The position numbers and the translations under genes were made by a program. This document shows, in pieces, positions 7,645 through 13,423 of a DNA stretch of 13,532 nt. Numbering within the stretch: position 1 is the stretch's first letter; each line of letters opens with the position of its first letter. A model generated the notes under the pieces. The model ran no database searches. It was not told the origin of the DNA and saw only the letters and a program-made list of their open reading frames with translations. The stretch comes from Planctomycetia bacterium (lineage in GTDB: Bacteria; Planctomycetota; Planctomycetia; Gemmatales; Gemmataceae): positions 1 to 13,532 of the forward strand of contig JAKEEV010000366.1 of the NCBI GenBank assembly GCA_022616395.1, given 5' to 3'.

Positions 7645-7723
7645 CGTCTTTCAAAGTGGTCGGCATTCGCTGGGTGCCGTTGCCTTTGAAAGACGAAGAA
7701 CGGCACCCCGCGAATGTCTACTC
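7645..7723. repeat. Inverted pair of a ~35-nt dispersed repeat
   Basis: 7645-7681 read on the minus strand and 7699-7723 read on the plus strand share the unit AACGGCACCCAGCGAATGCC (the plus copy has two differences). Within the element CGTCTTTCAAAG (7645-7656) pairs perfectly with CTTTGAAAGACG (7684-7695), and CGGCA/TGCCG pair inside. The same unit occurs twice in direct orientation at 10564-10634. It starts 4 nt after the glycosyltransferase stop codon. Confidence 0.8.
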
Positions 7724-7780
7724 CGAGAGGGTCTCGGTTAAAAAGTCACATGAATCGGATTGGGATTGTGTTGAGTTTGA

Positions 7781-7852
7781 AAGACCCCTCACCCGCCGTT
7801 ACGACTGACGCGAAGCGCCTCGCTTCGCGAATAGCGGCGGGTGAGGGGTCTT
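7781..7852. repeat. Nested palindrome with two perfect stems
   Basis: Outer arms 7781-7798 and 7835-7852 are a perfect 18-bp inverted repeat (AAGACCCCTCACCCGCCG on the left). Inside, CGCGAAGCG (7809-7817) and CGCTTCGCG (7821-7829) form a perfect 9-bp stem around CCT. No T-run follows on either strand. It lies in the 352-nt gap 7642-7993, which otherwise contains only the repeat at 7645-7723 and no supported gene. Confidence 0.85.
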
Positions 7853-7993
7853 GAAAGCTCCACAAAACCCTCTCGCTTCATCTGTGACTCTTTAACGTAG
7901 ACGCTCTACTACTTTGGAAACCCACTTCTGGAAGCTTCTTGACCGGTCGGATAAGCTGGGCGTGTCGGACACATCTCTCCACGAGTGTTCGCC

Positions 7994-9427
7994 ATGCTAT
8001 CGCTTACCGGTCGGCCGTCGCGATTGTGTTCGGGTCTCTCGCGCCGCGAGTTTCTTCGCGTCGGCGGGCTTGCTATTGGCGGGTTGAGCTTGCCGAGGTT
8101 GTTGGCAACGCCAGCGAATGGCAAAGCGCGCGCGAAATCCTGCTTGCTCATCTTCATGGACGGCGGGCCGAGTCATCTGGAACTCTGGGACTTGAAGCCC
8201 GATGCGCCGGTCGAAGTGAAGGGCGAGTTCAGGCCAATCAAGAGCAGTGTGCCGGGTCTGACGGTGGGCGAACTGCTTCCGCTCGTCAGCCGCGAGATGC
8301 ATCACTTCGCGCAGGTGCGGTCGGTTCATCACGATGTCAACGACCACAACGCCGGCACGTTCTACATGCTCACCGGCAAGCACCCAGCCGACGGCTCAAA
8401 GTTCATTCAGGCCGATTCGATGCACACCTTCCCGCCGATCGGCGCGGTGATGGCGCATTTACGGCCGGTCGAGAAGGCGATTCCGCCTTATGTGCTGATG
8501 CCGGAGTTCCAGTGGAACAACGGGGTGGACATCGGCGGGCAGAAGGGCGGCTTCCTCGGCGCGAAGTGCGATCCGTTCTTGCCCGGCGATCCCAGCCTGC
8601 CCGACTTCGCGGTTCCGGGCCTTGACCTGCTTCCTGAAGTACCTGTTGATCGACTCGCGAAGCGAAATGATTTGCGACAGGCGCTCGACTCGGCCATTGC
8701 GAAGCGCGGAGATTCGCTTGCGGTCGAGCGCATGAACACGTTCCAGCAGAAGGCAGTGGAAGTGGTCACATCGCCCGATCCTCGCCGCGCCTTTGACCTG
8801 ACGCAAGAACCGCCGAAGCTCCGCGAGCGCTACGGCACCGATCCCGGCAGCGACCGCGCGATTGAAGCACGCAAGTTCGGCGGGCTGCCGCACCTCGGCC
8901 AGACATTCCTGATGGCACGCCGACTGATCGAAGCCGGAGTGAGGCTCGTTACCGTGATGACAGGCCGGCGCATCGATCAAGCCTGGGACACGCACCGCGA
9001 CCACTTCGGCCTGATGAAGCGTTCGCTCTGCCCGCCGTTCGACCGCGCTCTTTCCGCGCTCATCTCCGATATGCACGTTCGTGGACTGTTGGAAGAAACT
9101 CTCATCGTAGTGATGGGCGAGTTCGGCCGCACGCCGAAGGTTGGGCAAATCACGAGCGGAGCGGGAGCCGCGAAGAACAACGGCCGCGACCACTGGCCGT
9201 ACTGCTACACGGTGCTCTTCGCGGGTGCTGGCATTCGCGCTGGCTCGATCTACGGCTCATCCGACCGCACCGCGGCGTATCCGCGTGAAAACCCAGTCGG
9301 TCCGGAAGACATCGCAGCGACGATCTACGAAGCGCTCGGCATCGACCCCGCGACCGAAATCCACGACGCGCAGAACAAGCCGTACACCCTCTGCACCGGC
9401 AAACCCATCAGGGCGCTGTTGGGTTGA
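7994..9427 (+). CDS. Tat-exported DUF1501 family protein
   Basis: A 477-residue protein. The ATG at 7994 is preferred to the GTG at 7985 because family members begin with ML followed shortly by the Tat signal; no strong ribosome site is visible for either. SRREFLRVGGLAIGGLSLP gives the twin arginines at 17-18 followed by a hydrophobic stretch, so export folded through Tat is expected. The body matches DUF1501 of the alkaline-phosphatase/sulfatase superfamily: LIFMDGGPSHLELWDLKPDA, VHHDVNDHNAGTFYMLTG, WDTHRDHF, TLIVVMGEFGRTPKV and NGRDHWP, the last three carrying the metal-binding type residues (D, H, E, H). The C-terminal AATIYEALGIDP is also typical. The substrate is unknown. In planctomycetes, DUF1501 genes often follow DUF1549/DUF1553 genes; here none is adjacent and it stands alone between two palindromes. 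Confidence 0.93.
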   Translation: MLSLTGRPSRLCSGLSRREFLRVGGLAIGGLSLPRLLATPANGKARAKSCLLIFMDGGPSHLELWDLKPDAPVEVKGEFRPIKSSVPGLTVGELLPLVSREMHHFAQVRSVHHDVNDHNAGTFYMLTGKHPADGSKFIQADSMHTFPPIGAVMAHLRPVEKAIPPYVLMPEFQWNNGVDIGGQKGGFLGAKCDPFLPGDPSLPDFAVPGLDLLPEVPVDRLAKRNDLRQALDSAIAKRGDSLAVERMNTFQQKAVEVVTSPDPRRAFDLTQEPPKLRERYGTDPGSDRAIEARKFGGLPHLGQTFLMARRLIEAGVRLVTVMTGRRIDQAWDTHRDHFGLMKRSLCPPFDRALSALISDMHVRGLLEETLIVVMGEFGRTPKVGQITSGAGAAKNNGRDHWPYCYTVLFAGAGIRAGSIYGSSDRTAAYPRENPVGPEDIAATIYEALGIDPATEIHDAQNKPYTLCTGKPIRALLG

Positions 9428-9488
9428 TTGTAGTCCTCACGCTCCGCGTGAGGGAAGGCACCTCACGCGGAGCGTGAGGACTACAATC
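9426..9488. repeat. 28-bp perfect palindrome, possible bidirectional hairpin
   Basis: Arms 9426-9453 and 9461-9488 are perfectly complementary over 28 bp with a 7-nt loop (gaaggca). Each arm itself contains the 8-bp hairpin CCTCACGC-TCC-GCGTGAGG, the same core as in the element at 5860-5878. It begins inside the stop codon of the DUF1501 gene and ends 39 bp before the next start. No T-run follows, so if it ends transcription it is not by the standard intrinsic mechanism. Confidence 0.9.
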
Positions 9489-9527
9489 GCTCTGTTGAGT
9501 TAGAATGGAGCCACGGAGGAACTGCAC

Positions 9528-10289
9528 ATGCCTATGCACGATTGGACGCGAATTCCGGCTGGGATTTACCACTCGTTTCACGGGCGGTGGATCTACGCGA
9601 TGCACGACGCCCTCAATGGCGGATTGCTCCCCAAGGGCTACTATGCCCTCGCGGAGCAGATGACTCGCACATTCGGGCCGGACGTGCTGGCGCTTCAGTA
9701 CCCACGCGACAACGGTTCAAACGGCAACGGCGCACCGCAAGTTTCCTCCGAACCGGGGGGCGTCGCGGTGGCGGTGGCGCGACCGAAATCGCAGATCGAA
9801 GCAAGGGAGAAACGAATTCCGCTTCCGCAGGGCCAGCGGCGACTCACGATTCGACACGTCAGCGATCACGAAATGGTCGCGCTCATTGAACTGGTTTCCC
9901 CCGGCAACAAGGCGAGCACGACAACCTTTGATTCATTCGTGAACAAGGCGTGCGGGGTGCTGATTGAGGGTATTCACCTCATCGTAATCGATCCATTCCC
10001 ACCGACGAAGCGCGACCCGAACGGCGTGCATGCGGCCATCTGGGAAACGATGACCGGCAAACCGTTCACGCTTCCGTCGGGCAAGCCGCTGACGGTCGCC
10101 GCGTATTGCTCCGACGACGAACTGACCGCGTTCGTCGATCCGCTCGCGGTCGGCGAGGTACTCCCCGACAAACCGCTGTTCCTCAACACCGAACGCTATG
10201 TCAACGTGCCGCTGGAATCAACCTACATGGCCGCATGGCAGACATTCCCGGCCGAATGGCGCTCTGTCATCACCGGCGGGAGCGCCTGA
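9528..10289 (+). CDS. DUF4058 family protein
   Basis: A 253-residue protein with GGAGG 8 nt before the ATG. MPMHDWTRIPAGIYHSFH and the following WIYAMHDALNGGLLPKGYYA match the N-terminus of DUF4058 (short motif, then HxxW-type helix, then LPxxYYA). RRLTIRHVSDHEMVALIELV (104-123) followed by SPGNKAS, and GVLIEGIHLIVIDPF (143-157), match the family core. The spacing of PD (51-52), the strand ending IELVSPGNK (E121, K128) and the later GIHLIVIDPF recalls Uma2/PD-(D/E)XK nuclease folds; this is inference. Cytoplasmic, no signal. The stop is 2 nt before the next ATG, so it is co-translated with the TIGR02996 gene. Its role is not known. Confidence 0.82.
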   Translation: MPMHDWTRIPAGIYHSFHGRWIYAMHDALNGGLLPKGYYALAEQMTRTFGPDVLALQYPRDNGSNGNGAPQVSSEPGGVAVAVARPKSQIEAREKRIPLPQGQRRLTIRHVSDHEMVALIELVSPGNKASTTTFDSFVNKACGVLIEGIHLIVIDPFPPTKRDPNGVHAAIWETMTGKPFTLPSGKPLTVAAYCSDDELTAFVDPLAVGEVLPDKPLFLNTERYVNVPLESTYMAAWQTFPAEWRSVITGGSA

Positions 10290-10291
10290 CC

Positions 10292-10552
10292 ATGTCCGAC
10301 GAAGCCGCGTTCCTGCGCGCGATCCAGGCAAACCCTGCCGACTCCACCGCAAAGCTCGTCTACGCCGACTGGCTCGACGAACACGGCGAACAGGAACGAG
10401 CCGAATATGTCCGAGACTTCGCTCGCCGTGATGGCACTTACAAGCCGCCAATGCGATCGCATGTAGCGCCCCTCTCCCTTCGCGGGCCGTGGCTTGACCT
10501 GTTCCACAACCGTGTTCCGCTTTGGGATCCAGTTACGCGGAAAACAGCGTGA
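10292..10552 (+). CDS. Minimal TIGR02996 domain protein
   Basis: An 86-residue protein beginning MSDEAAFLRAIQANPADSTA, then KLVYADWLDEHGEQERAEYV (21-40): the TIGR02996 'repeat-companion' domain, almost identical in layout to the N-termini of many Gemmata proteins. In those, the domain usually precedes leucine-rich or other repeats; here the protein ends after about 40 further residues of no recognisable fold. It starts 2 nt after the DUF4058 stop with GGGAG about 9 nt upstream, so it forms a two-gene unit. The stop codon lies 11 nt before a pair of dispersed repeats, so the gene may be a shortened relic, or a genuine small member. The function of the domain is unknown. Confidence 0.85.
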   Translation: MSDEAAFLRAIQANPADSTAKLVYADWLDEHGEQERAEYVRDFARRDGTYKPPMRSHVAPLSLRGPWLDLFHNRVPLWDPVTRKTA

Positions 10553-10563
10553 AGAGAAAAGTC

Positions 10564-10634
10564 AACGGCACCCAGCGAATGCCTACTCCTTTGAAGACAG
10601 CAAGAACGGCACCCAGCAAATGCCGACTGCTTTC
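10564..10634 (+). repeat. Two direct copies of the ~35-nt dispersed repeat
   Basis: Copy one (10564-10598) starts AACGGCACCCAGCGAATGCC and ends CTTTGAAGAC; copy two (10605-10634) starts AACGGCACCCAGCAAATGCC and continues GACTGCTTTC. The starts are 41 nt apart. The same unit is present as an inverted pair at 7645-7723. Two copies are too few for a CRISPR array and the spacer between them is only 6 nt. Confidence 0.8.
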
Positions 10635-10688
10635 AATGATTCTGGCCAGCGCGGGTGTGGTAATGGATTCTGGCGTTGAGCGCGATTC

Positions 10689-10753
10689 ACCCAGCCGGCT
10701 AACGCCGGCGGTTCGACGGGCTTTGGCGAACCGCTGGCGTCAGCCGGCTGGGT
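10689..10753. repeat. Imperfect palindrome, 27-bp arms
   Basis: Arms 10689-10715 and 10727-10753 match at 25 of 27 positions with an 11-nt loop. The arms start ACCCAGCCGGCT and end CGGTTCG. Its build (long arms, short loop, no T-run, intergenic) is the same as that of the other palindromes in the window, though the sequence differs. Confidence 0.85.
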
Positions 10754-10900
10754 TGCTTTAACAACCAGATTCCCTTACTGCACCCGCCAGCGCTCTGCTC
10801 CTTCCCCCATCTGAGTCTGCGTGGTACACTGAGTTTCACTTTTCCGTTACCGCCTTTCGTCTTCGCGGAGGAGTGGCGATGCCGACCTCCGATTCGCCGA

Positions 10901-10996
10901 GTGGTGGACCGGGTGGGCGGCTTCGTGCGCGTCGAGAGCGAGATCGGCGTGGGCACGGTCTTTCGCGTGTTCCTCCCATGTGTGACCAGCGAGTAA
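10901..10996 (+). pseudogene. 3'-terminal remnant of a sensor histidine kinase
   Basis: Read from 10901, the frame gives VVDRVGGFVRVESEIGVGTV followed by FRVFLPCVTSE and a TAA at 10994-10996. This is the last part of a HATPase_c domain: a helix end (VVDR), the GG turn, then V.SE.G.GT.F.V.LP, as at the C-terminus of many hybrid-type sensor kinases. The bases before 10901 do not continue the domain: no GLGLA (G1) box and no N or F box is visible in any frame. So only ~31 codons remain, with the natural stop intact. No start codon or ribosome site belongs to it; it is a decayed fragment. Confidence 0.7.
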
Positions 10997-11090
10997 GAGA
11001 GCATCCAGATTGGGAGCACTTACTCTAAACTCCGCTGTGACGAGAGTTTCATTTTGAAACGACACTCCTCATCGGATCAAGGCGACTGGC

Positions 11091-11119
11091 TTGTGGCCTT
11101 CCGCGTCTATCGCTACAAT
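11091..11119 (+). promoter_or_regulatory. Possible sigma-70 type promoter of the three-gene cassette
   Basis: TTGTGG (11091-11096), a 17-nt spacer and TACAAT (11114-11119; 5 of 6 matches to TATAAT). Transcription from about 11126 would give a leader of ~170 nt before the first start codon. The -35 match is weak (3 of 6), so confidence is limited. Confidence 0.35.
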
Positions 11120-11146
11120 TCCCGTTTGGTTGGAGGCTAAGTGCTG

Positions 11147-11186
11147 CGTTTGCGACCGCACGTTTCCCGTGCGGTTCGGGCAAGCG
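11147..11186 (+). other. Strong stem-loop in the leader of the three-gene cassette
   Basis: CGTTTGC (11147-11153) pairs with GCAAGCG (11180-11186; one G-U), and ACCGCACG (11155-11162) pairs perfectly with CGTGCGGT (11168-11175) around TTTCC. A 1 x 4 nt internal loop (G opposite TCGG) separates the two stems. It lies ~20 nt after the possible promoter start and 111 nt before the first ATG. It may be a structured leader or part of a small RNA; no known RNA family motif was recognised. Confidence 0.45.
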
Positions 11187-11297
11187 TCGCGGGTGCAAGA
11201 ACCTGTTTTCCTGATCTTGTCACGAGAGGTTCGCGAGCGAGTTTCGGCGAGGTGAAGCGCTTTCAAGTTTCGCAATCGTCACTGTGGGAATGCTCTC

Positions 11298-11846
11298 ATG
11301 GCGTGGTTATTTGGTCTACTTCTTCCAGTCGCACTCATGGGCGCGGGGGTCATCGCAAAGAAACTGATTAGCCCGTCGGCAGAATTTGATTGGCCCGATG
11401 CATACCTCGGTCCAGAGTTTACACTCGCAACAGCGACGATCTGCGCCATTAATTATGTTGACTTAGAGAGGCTCGATAGACGGGCTGAGGTGGCGAAAGA
11501 GGAAGCGGCTCAACGTCTCAAGGAAATCGATGAGGAGATCGCGAAGGGCGCGAACATCAACAGCCCGGCGATAGTCCAACAGAAAACGAAATGGGCGGAG
11601 AAGAACGACGTGCAAGACGAGTTGCTGAAAGAATACCGTCATGAAAAGAGCGGTACGTTCCTCTGTCTGATGTTCGCTGGGTTCAGTTACCTTGGCATTG
11701 GCTTAGCTCACAGGAACTGGGAATTGCACACCGATGTCTCACCAGAACTCCACCGAAAACGGTTACTGTATCTGGTCGTGGTGAGCGATGTGGTTGGGAT
11801 GCTCGGCATGTTCATCTATTTACTTGGTGTCAAAGGTATTCATTAA
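11298..11846 (+). CDS. Membrane protein of unknown family with central coiled coil
   Basis: A 182-residue protein; GGGA lies 8 nt before the ATG. Hydrophobic segments are at ~2-20, ~41-54 (short), ~118-137 and ~156-177. Between the second and third is a charged helical stretch (~56-115) rich in Glu, Lys and Arg (LERLDRRAEVAKEEAAQRLK) that should form a coiled coil on one face of the membrane. I do not recognise the family. It is the first gene of a tight cassette: 13 nt to the next start. Base composition looks more AT-rich than the glycosyltransferase and DUF1501 genes, hinting at separate origin. A membrane effector or sensor with a cytoplasmic coiled coil is one possibility, but nothing in the sequence proves it. 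Confidence 0.75.
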   Translation: MAWLFGLLLPVALMGAGVIAKKLISPSAEFDWPDAYLGPEFTLATATICAINYVDLERLDRRAEVAKEEAAQRLKEIDEEIAKGANINSPAIVQQKTKWAEKNDVQDELLKEYRHEKSGTFLCLMFAGFSYLGIGLAHRNWELHTDVSPELHRKRLLYLVVVSDVVGMLGMFIYLLGVKGIH

Positions 11847-11859
11847 TTAGGAGGAGGAG
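11847..11859 (+). promoter_or_regulatory. Strong ribosome binding site of the second cassette gene
   Basis: AGGAGGAGGAG at 11849-11859 abuts the ATG at 11860; its first AGGAGG gives a 5-nt spacing. It is the best Shine-Dalgarno sequence in the window, which suggests the second protein is made at a higher rate than the first. Confidence 0.7.
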
Positions 11860-12225
11860 ATGAGTCCAACCGGAAGACAACGAGTGTTCGTGACTGGGGT
11901 AATTGTGGCTTTGCTCAGCGCTGGAATTGCTGCCCTTGGACTCGTGACCTCTACCATCGAGGTGGCCGCAGGATGGTCGATGGGACTATTCACAGTCGCA
12001 ACTGTTGGCATGGGGATCGCGGTCGCAATCATGGCACTTGGTACGGCTGCGAAGCCCGGCAAAGCACGATTTGGGACTGAATCAAAACGGGTCGCGGATG
12101 AGTCCAAGTTGATCCCGGTAGCTGAAGGGGATGGTCTGCCGCCAACAGGAGCAGAAGGTGAAGTGGGCACAGAGGCGCACCCGACCCAAGATCGTTCCAA
12201 ACTGACTCCTATCGAAGCTCAATAA
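11860..12225 (+). CDS. Small two-helix membrane protein of unknown family
   Basis: A 121-residue protein with two clear membrane helices (~9-30 and ~41-62) joined by a ten-residue loop, so a hairpin with both ends on the same side, and a hydrophilic tail (63-121) rich in Gly, Glu, Lys and Pro that looks disordered (GDGLPPTGAEGEVGTEAHPT). The N-terminus (MSPTGRQR) and post-helix segment (KPGKAR) are basic, so both ends probably face the cytoplasm. No family recognised. It starts 13 nt after the first cassette gene and ends 15 nt before the SinR-like gene, so the three are very likely one transcript. The two-helix design resembles small membrane effectors and holins, but this is only a resemblance. 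Confidence 0.72.
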   Translation: MSPTGRQRVFVTGVIVALLSAGIAALGLVTSTIEVAAGWSMGLFTVATVGMGIAVAIMALGTAAKPGKARFGTESKRVADESKLIPVAEGDGLPPTGAEGEVGTEAHPTQDRSKLTPIEAQ

Positions 12226-12240
12226 GGAAGATGCGCCACC

Positions 12241-12519
12241 ATGCCGGTTTACTGCGTGAGTTACGATCTCAAAGGGGAGAATCGGAATTACCTCCCCTTG
12301 TTTGCCGTCTTGCAGCAATCTTCTCGTTGGTGGCACTATCTCGAATCCACTTGGTTGATTTCAACCAATGAATCGCCTCAACAGCTGTGGGAGCGAATCA
12401 GGCCGACGATTCAGGCAAGGGATTTCCTTCTGATCATTGAAGTCCGGGATAACATAAGCGGTTGGCTTCCAAAGGATGCCTGGGAGTGGATTCACACGAA
12501 CGTGCCGCGACCACCATAA
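12241..12519 (+). CDS. SinR-like protein with Cas2-type ferredoxin fold
   Basis: A 92-residue protein. MPVYCVSYDL is a first beta strand ending in D9, the position of the conserved Asp at the end of strand 1 in Cas2 proteins. It is followed by a helix (YLPLFAVLQQ), the strand WWHYLESTWLISTNES, a helix with QQLWERIRP, and the strand FLLIIEVRDNISGWL. This order (beta-alpha-beta-beta-alpha-beta) and the WWHxLESTWxI motif match the bacterial 'SinR family' of Cas2/VapD-like proteins, which is unrelated to the Bacillus repressor SinR. Cas2-fold proteins include ribonucleases and structural adaptors. No cas1, effector gene or CRISPR array is present. The gene is third in the cassette, 15 nt after the small membrane protein. 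Nuclease activity is possible, not shown. Confidence 0.75.
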   Translation: MPVYCVSYDLKGENRNYLPLFAVLQQSSRWWHYLESTWLISTNESPQQLWERIRPTIQARDFLLIIEVRDNISGWLPKDAWEWIHTNVPRPP

Positions 12520-12521
12520 CA

Positions 12522-12569
12522 ACTCTTCACGTCATTGCCAGCGCATCGCGAACAACTGGCACGAAGAGT
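12522..12569 (+). other. Imperfect hairpin after the cassette
   Basis: ACTCTTC (12522-12528) pairs with GAAGAGT (12563-12569), and TGCCAG (12536-12541) with CTGGCA (12556-12561). The two stems are separated by an uneven internal loop (7 nt versus 1 nt). It begins 3 nt after the cassette's last stop codon, so it may mark the 3' end of the transcript; no T-run follows. Confidence 0.4.
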
Positions 12570-12667
12570 GAACGGATAGCCGCTCTGCACCGCGCTGACT
12601 CGTTTGGTTTTGTCACTTTCGTTTCAACACAAACTTTGGAAGCAAAACCAACTCGGGGAATCACACA

Positions 12668-13423
12668 ATGAAACAACTCCTCACACTCACGGCTCTGCTC
12701 GTCATGTGGTCGGGGTACGCAGCCGATCCAGCGCCCAAAGTCGGAACACCGGTTGCGAATGTTGGGATTGTGTCGGTCGATCAGAAGTTCGTGTTCCTGC
12801 CAGCGAAGGAAGGCGGCATCGAAGCGATTGAGCTTGCGACCGGCAAGGTAGTCTGGACGAACAAGGCCGGCGCGAAGTTGGCCGGCGCATCGGACAAGCT
12901 GGTGTTCGCGTGGACGGGCGAAGCGAAGAAGGCGAACGAGTTCCGCCTATTCGCAATGGACGTGACAACCGGCAAGACCGTCGGCAAGTCGGACCCGATT
13001 GCAATGCCAGGCTGGGCAACGACGGCGAAAGTTCACGGCCGCACGTTCCGCACCGCCGCGAAGACCGATGGTGAAGGCGCGGTTGTGGTGTGGGAGGCGG
13101 GAGCGTTCTACGCTGGCGGTGCAGCTCCAACGCCGGAGATTATTGCAGCGGCCAAGAAGAACGCAAACGGAGTTGCGAAGATCGACTTCAAATCGGGGAA
13201 GGTGACAAACGAGAATCGCAAGCCGAAGGAAGACGAGTTCAGTTCCAGTCCGTCCGGTGCGTTGCATCTGATGGCAGCCGGTTACGAGTTCCGCGTCAGC
13301 GAACAACTTCCCGGATTAAAGCCCGGCGCGCTCTCGAAAGTCACGTTGACCGTTCTCAAGGACACCAAGCCAGTGTGGACCCGCGAACTGGCCGGCAATC
13401 CGTTCAGTCCACCACCCCCTTAG
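12668..13423 (+). CDS. Secreted PQQ-type beta-propeller repeat protein, short
   Basis: A 251-residue protein; GGGGA lies 8 nt before the ATG. Residues 1-19 are a signal peptide (MKQLLTLTALLVMWSGYA, likely cut near the AADP). Repeats of PQQ-like type follow: AIELATGKVVWTNKAG (53-68), LFAMDVTTGKTVGKSDP (94-110) and a third, VAKIDFKSGKV, near 170-180; each has the 'D/E..TGK' turn of an outer-blade strand. Complete PQQ propellers have six to eight blades, and only three such turns are visible, so this would be a partial propeller or a divergent one. The chain ends in SPPPP. It should be periplasmic or secreted. No catalytic residues are recognised. It is preceded by 148 nt of non-coding sequence and is probably transcribed separately from the cassette. 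Confidence 0.72.
   Translation: MKQLLTLTALLVMWSGYAADPAPKVGTPVANVGIVSVDQKFVFLPAKEGGIEAIELATGKVVWTNKAGAKLAGASDKLVFAWTGEAKKANEFRLFAMDVTTGKTVGKSDPIAMPGWATTAKVHGRTFRTAAKTDGEGAVVVWEAGAFYAGGAAPTPEIIAAAKKNANGVAKIDFKSGKVTNENRKPKEDEFSSSPSGALHLMAAGYEFRVSEQLPGLKPGALSKVTLTVLKDTKPVWTRELAGNPFSPPPP

Larger units (their letters stand above)
10553..11297. other. 745-nt region without an intact gene
   Basis: No supported complete gene on either strand. The region contains, in order, two direct copies of a dispersed repeat, an imperfect 27-bp palindrome, a remnant of a histidine kinase, and a possible promoter followed by a strong stem-loop before the three-gene cassette. The mixture of repeats and a broken gene suggests a site of past insertion and decay. 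Confidence 0.7.

Noticed and set aside
10564..10634. A CRISPR array next to a Cas2-like gene
   Set aside because: Only two copies with a 6-nt gap, the same unit also occurs inverted elsewhere, and no other cas gene is present.
10699..11019. A 106-codon minus-strand frame
   Set aside because: It runs antisense to the histidine kinase remnant and through the palindrome; its segment HGRNTRKTVPTP is the antisense image of the kinase box.
11137..11190. A signal recognition particle RNA or other known small RNA
   Set aside because: The conserved SRP domain IV sequence (GGUCAGG...AGCAGCC) is missing, as are RNase P and tmRNA signature sequences.
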